Positions 61,030 to 64,000 of a stretch of 64,000 nucleotides of DNA are shown one piece after another. The translations under genes were made by a program, and so were the position numbers. The DNA is from Thermaurantimonas sp046295455. GTDB lineage: Bacteria; Bacteroidota; Bacteroidia; Flavobacteriales; Schleiferiaceae. The notes under the pieces were generated by a model that did not search any database, had not been told where the DNA came from, and saw only the letters and a list, made by a program, of their open reading frames with translations. The stretch lies in contig JBKBNI010000002.1 of NCBI GenBank assembly GCA_046295455.1, positions 248,001-312,000 of the forward strand, read 5' to 3'. The first letter of the stretch is position 1; each line of letters begins with the position of its first letter.

Positions 61030-62280
61030 TTATCTCAATCTACCTCCACCTGTGGAACCGCCTCCTCCCCTGGTGGCGCCACCTCCGGAATTAAAGGATG
61101 GAGACGAATTGAATTGTCTTGAACCACCACTGCTGCTAGGGAAACTTTGTCTTGATGCGGGTGCTGACTGATTCCATGTTCCTTGGCGTTGAATTGGTCG
61201 GTTTTGTATAGATTCCATCTGACCCGGAGAATATTGTCTTGTAGTGGGAGTGGAAGACTGCCCACCTCTTTGAATGGGAGAGGAATACGTCGGGCGAGCA
61301 GATTGTCCTGACTGCGGAGTAGTCAGAGGTCTTGAAACCGAAGGTTGGTTTGATCCTGATTGGATGCGATCAGCCCGAAGCGAATTTGCATTCAGTCGTT
61401 CAGCATAGTTGCCTCCTCTTGATATTGTCTGAGATGGTGCAGCACTTGCAGAAGAAGTCATTTCTCTCGTAGCCCGAAGATCAGAAGATCTAAGACGGCT
61501 GACAGAACTTTCAGAAGTGACACCCTGCTGAGCTATGCGTGAAGTCGGACGAGGTGATTCCGTAGCCATAGCATCACGATAATTTCTCATTTGGGTGGTT
61601 CTATTAGTTATGTCGTTTGTAGGGGTTGAAATTTTTCTACCTGTTCCGCTTCCCGTACTGGCGTAGCTTCCTGAGCGTATTCCGCGAACCGGGGTAACAA
61701 TTCTGGGGGGCTGATTACTAATCCATACCGGTCCCCAACCAAATCCGGGATGCCATGGATTCATCCATGGGTTACCCCAAGCCATCGGATGTCCCCAAAA
61801 TGGATCCCACATCATCATAGAGCTCATCCATGGATCCCACATCCATGGGTTGTACATCCAGGAGGATCTCCAGCCCATACCCCAATGGTTCCATCCCATG
61901 CCCCAGCCAATTCCAAATGATAAGCCGGGTCTCATCCACATCGGGTTAAATCCCATACCCCACATAGGATAAAAACCCATACCCCACATCGGCTGGAAGC
62001 CCATGCCCCACATAGGATTAAAACCTCCGGGATAAAAATTATTGTTTATGACTGTTTGTTCTTGACTTTTATAATTTGGATCAAAATAATCCTCCACCGC
62101 AGAAGCCTCTTCTCTCTGATTCTGCTCATTTGAAGCAAGACTTCCCTTTGTCATCCTTCCAATAGCAGGGTTGTAATAAATTCCATCTTCATAAAAGTTT
62201 GAAACTACCCTGTTGGAAGAATTACATGAGGATAGCACCAAACCTAATGAAATAGACCCTAAAATCATTATCTTTTTCAT
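61030..62280 (-). CDS. Met/Trp-rich repetitive lipoprotein
   Basis: A 416-residue lipoprotein (lipobox LSSC, Cys19). Residues 80-190 are very rich in Met, Trp, Gly and Pro, with four 8-residue units of the pattern F-x-PMWGMG (87-94, 95-102, 103-110, 111-115 partial) followed by further GWGMGW, WGMGWR, PWMWDPW and PMAWGNPW segments. The C-terminal half is Ser/Arg/Gly/Gln-rich, low complexity, ending in GGGGSTGGGRLR. I do not recognise a family beyond similarly composed surface proteins. Unlike a sorting domain, it has no T9SS end. Confidence 0.7.
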   Translation of the reverse strand: MKKIMILGSISLGLVLSSCNSSNRVVSNFYEDGIYYNPAIGRMTKGSLASNEQNQREEASAVEDYFDPNYKSQEQTVINNNFYPGGFNPMWGMGFQPMWGMGFYPMWGMGFNPMWMRPGLSFGIGWGMGWNHWGMGWRSSWMYNPWMWDPWMSSMMMWDPFWGHPMAWGNPWMNPWHPGFGWGPVWISNQPPRIVTPVRGIRSGSYASTGSGTGRKISTPTNDITNRTTQMRNYRDAMATESPRPTSRIAQQGVTSESSVSRLRSSDLRATREMTSSASAAPSQTISRGGNYAERLNANSLRADRIQSGSNQPSVSRPLTTPQSGQSARPTYSSPIQRGGQSSTPTTRQYSPGQMESIQNRPIQRQGTWNQSAPASRQSFPSSSGGSRQFNSSPSFNSGGGATRGGGGSTGGGRLR

Positions 62281-62286
62281 GGCTTT

Positions 62287-62313
62287 GGTGTTTATGGTTA
62301 ATAGTTAATTTCG
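62287..62313 (+). promoter_or_regulatory. Possible promoter of proS
   Basis: TTG at 62285-62287, an 18-base spacer and TAATTTCG (62306-62313, one mismatch to TAnnTTTG), 40 bases before the proS ATG. It faces the lipoprotein promoter, and the two -7 elements are five bases apart. Confidence 0.4.
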
Positions 62314-62318
62314 CACAC

Positions 62319-62347
62319 CAAATATAGTGCAATAACCGTACCATCAA
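62319..62347 (-). promoter_or_regulatory. Promoter of the Met/Trp-rich lipoprotein gene
   Basis: On the minus strand TTG (62347-62345), an 18-base spacer and TATATTTG (62326-62319). It is 38 bases before the lipoprotein ATG and lies inside the region transcribed in front of proS. Confidence 0.6.
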
Positions 62348-62353
62348 AAAATC

Positions 62354-63829
62354 ATGGCAAAAGAACTCACATCACGCGAAACTGATTATGCCAAATGGTA
62401 TAATGATCTTGTATTGAAGGCAGACTTAGCTGAAAATAGCGGTGTGCGCGGATGCATGGTCATCAAACCTTATGGATATTCTATATGGGAGAAAATTCAG
62501 GGCGAACTCGACCGTAAGTTTAAGGAAACCGGGCATGTGAATGCGTACTTTCCTCTATTCATTCCCAAATCTTATCTCAGCAAAGAAGCTACTCATGTAG
62601 AGGGATTTGCCAAAGAGTGCGCAGTCGTCACGCATTATCGACTAAAAAATTCACCTGATAATAAAGGTGTGGTCGTGGACGAAGAAGCTCGTCTGGAGGA
62701 AGAACTCATCGTGAGACCGACTTCCGAAACCATCATCTGGGATACCTACCGCAACTGGATACAGTCTTACAGGGACTTGCCCCTCCTCATCAATCAATGG
62801 GCAAACGTGGTACGATGGGAAATGCGCACAAGGCTCTTTTTGCGTACGGCCGAATTTCTCTGGCAGGAAGGACATACTGCCCATGCCTCTCGCGAAGAAG
62901 CTGTATCCGAGGCTGAACTTATGCTAGATATATATGCAGATTTTGTAGAAAATTTCATGGCTATACCGGTCATTAGAGGAGTTAAATCTCCCAATGAAAG
63001 ATTTGCTGGTGCAGAGGAGACTTATTGCATCGAAGCAATGATGCAAGATGGAAAAGCCCTACAAGCTGGTACATCCCATTTCCTGGGTCAAAATTTTGCA
63101 AAAGCATTTGACGTAAAATTTGCAAATAAAGAAGGCCGTGAAGAGTATGTTTGGGCCACGAGTTGGGGAGTTTCCACCAGGCTGATCGGTGCACTCATCA
63201 TGACTCACAGCGATGACAATGGACTGGTAATTCCTCCAAAACTCGCTCCCATCCAAGTGGTCATAGTGCCCATTTATCGCAAAAGCGATGAATTTGATCA
63301 AGTAGATGCCGTAGCACGTGGAATTCAAGAAAATTTGAGAAAAGCCGGGGTCTCTGTAAAATATGACAACCGCGATACACATAAACCCGGATGGAAATTT
63401 AATGAATATGAATTAAAAGGTGTTCCGATTAGAATCGCTATCGGACCTAAAGATTTAGAAAACAATCAGGTAGAAATCAGCAGGAGAGACACACTTCAAA
63501 AATTCACCAGATCACAGATAGGATTGACTGATTATATTCTTGACCTACTGGCTGATATTCAAAAAAACATCTTTCAGAAAGCGAAATCCTTCCGAGATTC
63601 GATGATCTTCAGAGTTGATAATTGGGAAGATTTCACACAGACTTTAGATTCAAAGGGCGGCTTTATGTATGCACATTGGGATGGAACACCTGAGACCGAA
63701 GAAAAAATTAAAGAGCTCACCAAAGCAACCATCCGCTGCATACCGCTCGGGGAGAAACCCGAAGAAGGAAAATGCATCCTGACAGGCAAACCGTCGAAGA
63801 GGAGAGTGTTATTTGCAAGAGCATACTAA
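62354..63829 (+). CDS. proS: Prolyl-tRNA synthetase (short, archaeal/eukaryotic-like type)
   Basis: ProS charges tRNA-Pro. The 491-residue protein has the class II motifs: motif 1 (EKIQGELDRKFKETGHVNAYFPLFIP), motif 2 (RPTSETIIW, RWEMRTRLFLRTAEFLWQEGHTAHA) and motif 3 (the SWGVSTRLIGALIM region), then an anticodon-binding domain (PIQVVIVPIY) and a C-terminal zinc-binding-like extension ending in AY. The absence of the bacterial editing insertion and the short length mark the type found in Bacteroidota and archaea. The gene stands between the lipoprotein gene and a pyruvate dehydrogenase gene. Confidence 0.96.
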   Translation: MAKELTSRETDYAKWYNDLVLKADLAENSGVRGCMVIKPYGYSIWEKIQGELDRKFKETGHVNAYFPLFIPKSYLSKEATHVEGFAKECAVVTHYRLKNSPDNKGVVVDEEARLEEELIVRPTSETIIWDTYRNWIQSYRDLPLLINQWANVVRWEMRTRLFLRTAEFLWQEGHTAHASREEAVSEAELMLDIYADFVENFMAIPVIRGVKSPNERFAGAEETYCIEAMMQDGKALQAGTSHFLGQNFAKAFDVKFANKEGREEYVWATSWGVSTRLIGALIMTHSDDNGLVIPPKLAPIQVVIVPIYRKSDEFDQVDAVARGIQENLRKAGVSVKYDNRDTHKPGWKFNEYELKGVPIRIAIGPKDLENNQVEISRRDTLQKFTRSQIGLTDYILDLLADIQKNIFQKAKSFRDSMIFRVDNWEDFTQTLDSKGGFMYAHWDGTPETEEKIKELTKATIRCIPLGEKPEEGKCILTGKPSKRRVLFARAY

Positions 63830-63856
63830 TTTTCATTCCACGTTGGAAACAAGGCC

Positions 63857-63864
63857 TATTTTTG
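63857..63864 (+). promoter_or_regulatory. -7 promoter element of the pyruvate dehydrogenase E1 beta gene
   Basis: TATTTTTG followed by CA, 34 bases before the ATG at 63899. No clear -33 element at the normal distance. Confidence 0.5.
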
Positions 63865-63898
63865 CAGCTGTTTAAAAAAATAGATTTTTTCTACATTC

Positions 63899-64000
63899 AT
63901 GAGAGTTATTCAGTTTCGAGAGGCTATAGCCGAGGCTATGAGTGAGGAAATGCGTCGCGACGAACGCGTATTTCTTATGGGAGAGGAGGTTGCAGAGTAC
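63899..64000 (+). CDS. Pyruvate dehydrogenase E1 component beta subunit, 5' end only
   Basis: The first 34 codons read MRVIQFREAIAEAMSEEMRR then DERVFLMGEEVAEY, the N-terminus of E1 beta (transketolase-like) subunits. This subunit works with E1 alpha and thiamine diphosphate to decarboxylate pyruvate; branched-chain 2-oxoacid dehydrogenase subunits start similarly. The gene continues beyond the window. Confidence 0.8.
   Translation, partial: MRVIQFREAIAEAMSEEMRRDERVFLMGEEVAEY

Overview
The window is a stretch of ordinary chromosome from a member of the phylum Bacteroidota, probably near the Saprospiria/Chitinophagia/Sphingobacteria part of the phylum. Three things point there. Many starts are preceded by the Bacteroidota -7 promoter element TAnnTTTG rather than by Shine-Dalgarno sequences. 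The gliding genes gldB and gldC are present. Five secreted proteins end in type IX secretion (T9SS) C-terminal sorting domains. No rRNA, insertion sequence, prophage, CRISPR array or origin was recognised.

Layout. 1-900: the 5' part of a sodium/solute symporter and a tRNA-Leu(UAG) with its own promoter and terminator. 985-6511 (+): flavin reductase, dnaX, pyrR-pyrB and a YeiH-type transporter. 6531-7433: a Fur/Zur-type regulator divergent from a His-rich lipoprotein with an operator between them. 7490-18992 (mostly -): galE, a UDP-glucuronate decarboxylase, lepA (+) and two large T9SS cargo proteins. 19202-23299: a DUF2853 gene with a suspicious early stop, a sulfide:quinone oxidoreductase (+) behind a CRP-like palindrome, and gyrB (+). 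23460-41014 (-): an FtsE-like ATPase, a barrel protein and a TPR protein; frr-pyrH; a third large T9SS protein; and a chain of five overlapping genes running nadE, a MORN-repeat protein, mnmA, a subtilase and a nitronate monooxygenase-like gene. 41059-43175 (+): gldB-gldC-inositol monophosphatase. 43265-62280 (-): a potassium channel, S41 protease, dCMP deaminase, secreted esterase, deoxyhypusine synthase-like protein, crotonase, histidine kinase, ABC permease, rbfA, thiL, polysaccharide ligase and initiating glycosyltransferase, peroxiredoxin, ZIP transporter, methyltransferase, FadL-like porin and a Met/Trp-rich lipoprotein. 62354-end (+): proS and the start of a pyruvate dehydrogenase E1 beta gene.

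The most notable observation is in dnaX. The reading frame stops after 356 codons at an A-AAA-AAG-TAG heptamer-plus-stop, followed six bases later by an 11-bp stem. The tau-specific C-terminal region continues in the -1 frame for another 216 codons. This is the arrangement used by E. coli dnaX for programmed -1 frameshifting, and here gamma would be a complete product ending at the slip site. The same protein also lacks the four-cysteine zinc module normally found in DnaX, and its ATG sits five bases after a TAnnTTTG element, so its mRNA is probably leaderless, as may be that of pyrR.

Other leads are the 7-1-7 inverted repeat over the promoter of the His-rich lipoprotein, the perfect CRP-type palindrome upstream of the sulfide:quinone oxidoreductase, two paralogous secreted proteins sharing a 300-residue N-terminal region with a VCCRN motif, a potassium channel carrying a C-terminal zinc ribbon, and a lipoprotein with 8-residue PMWGMGF repeats.
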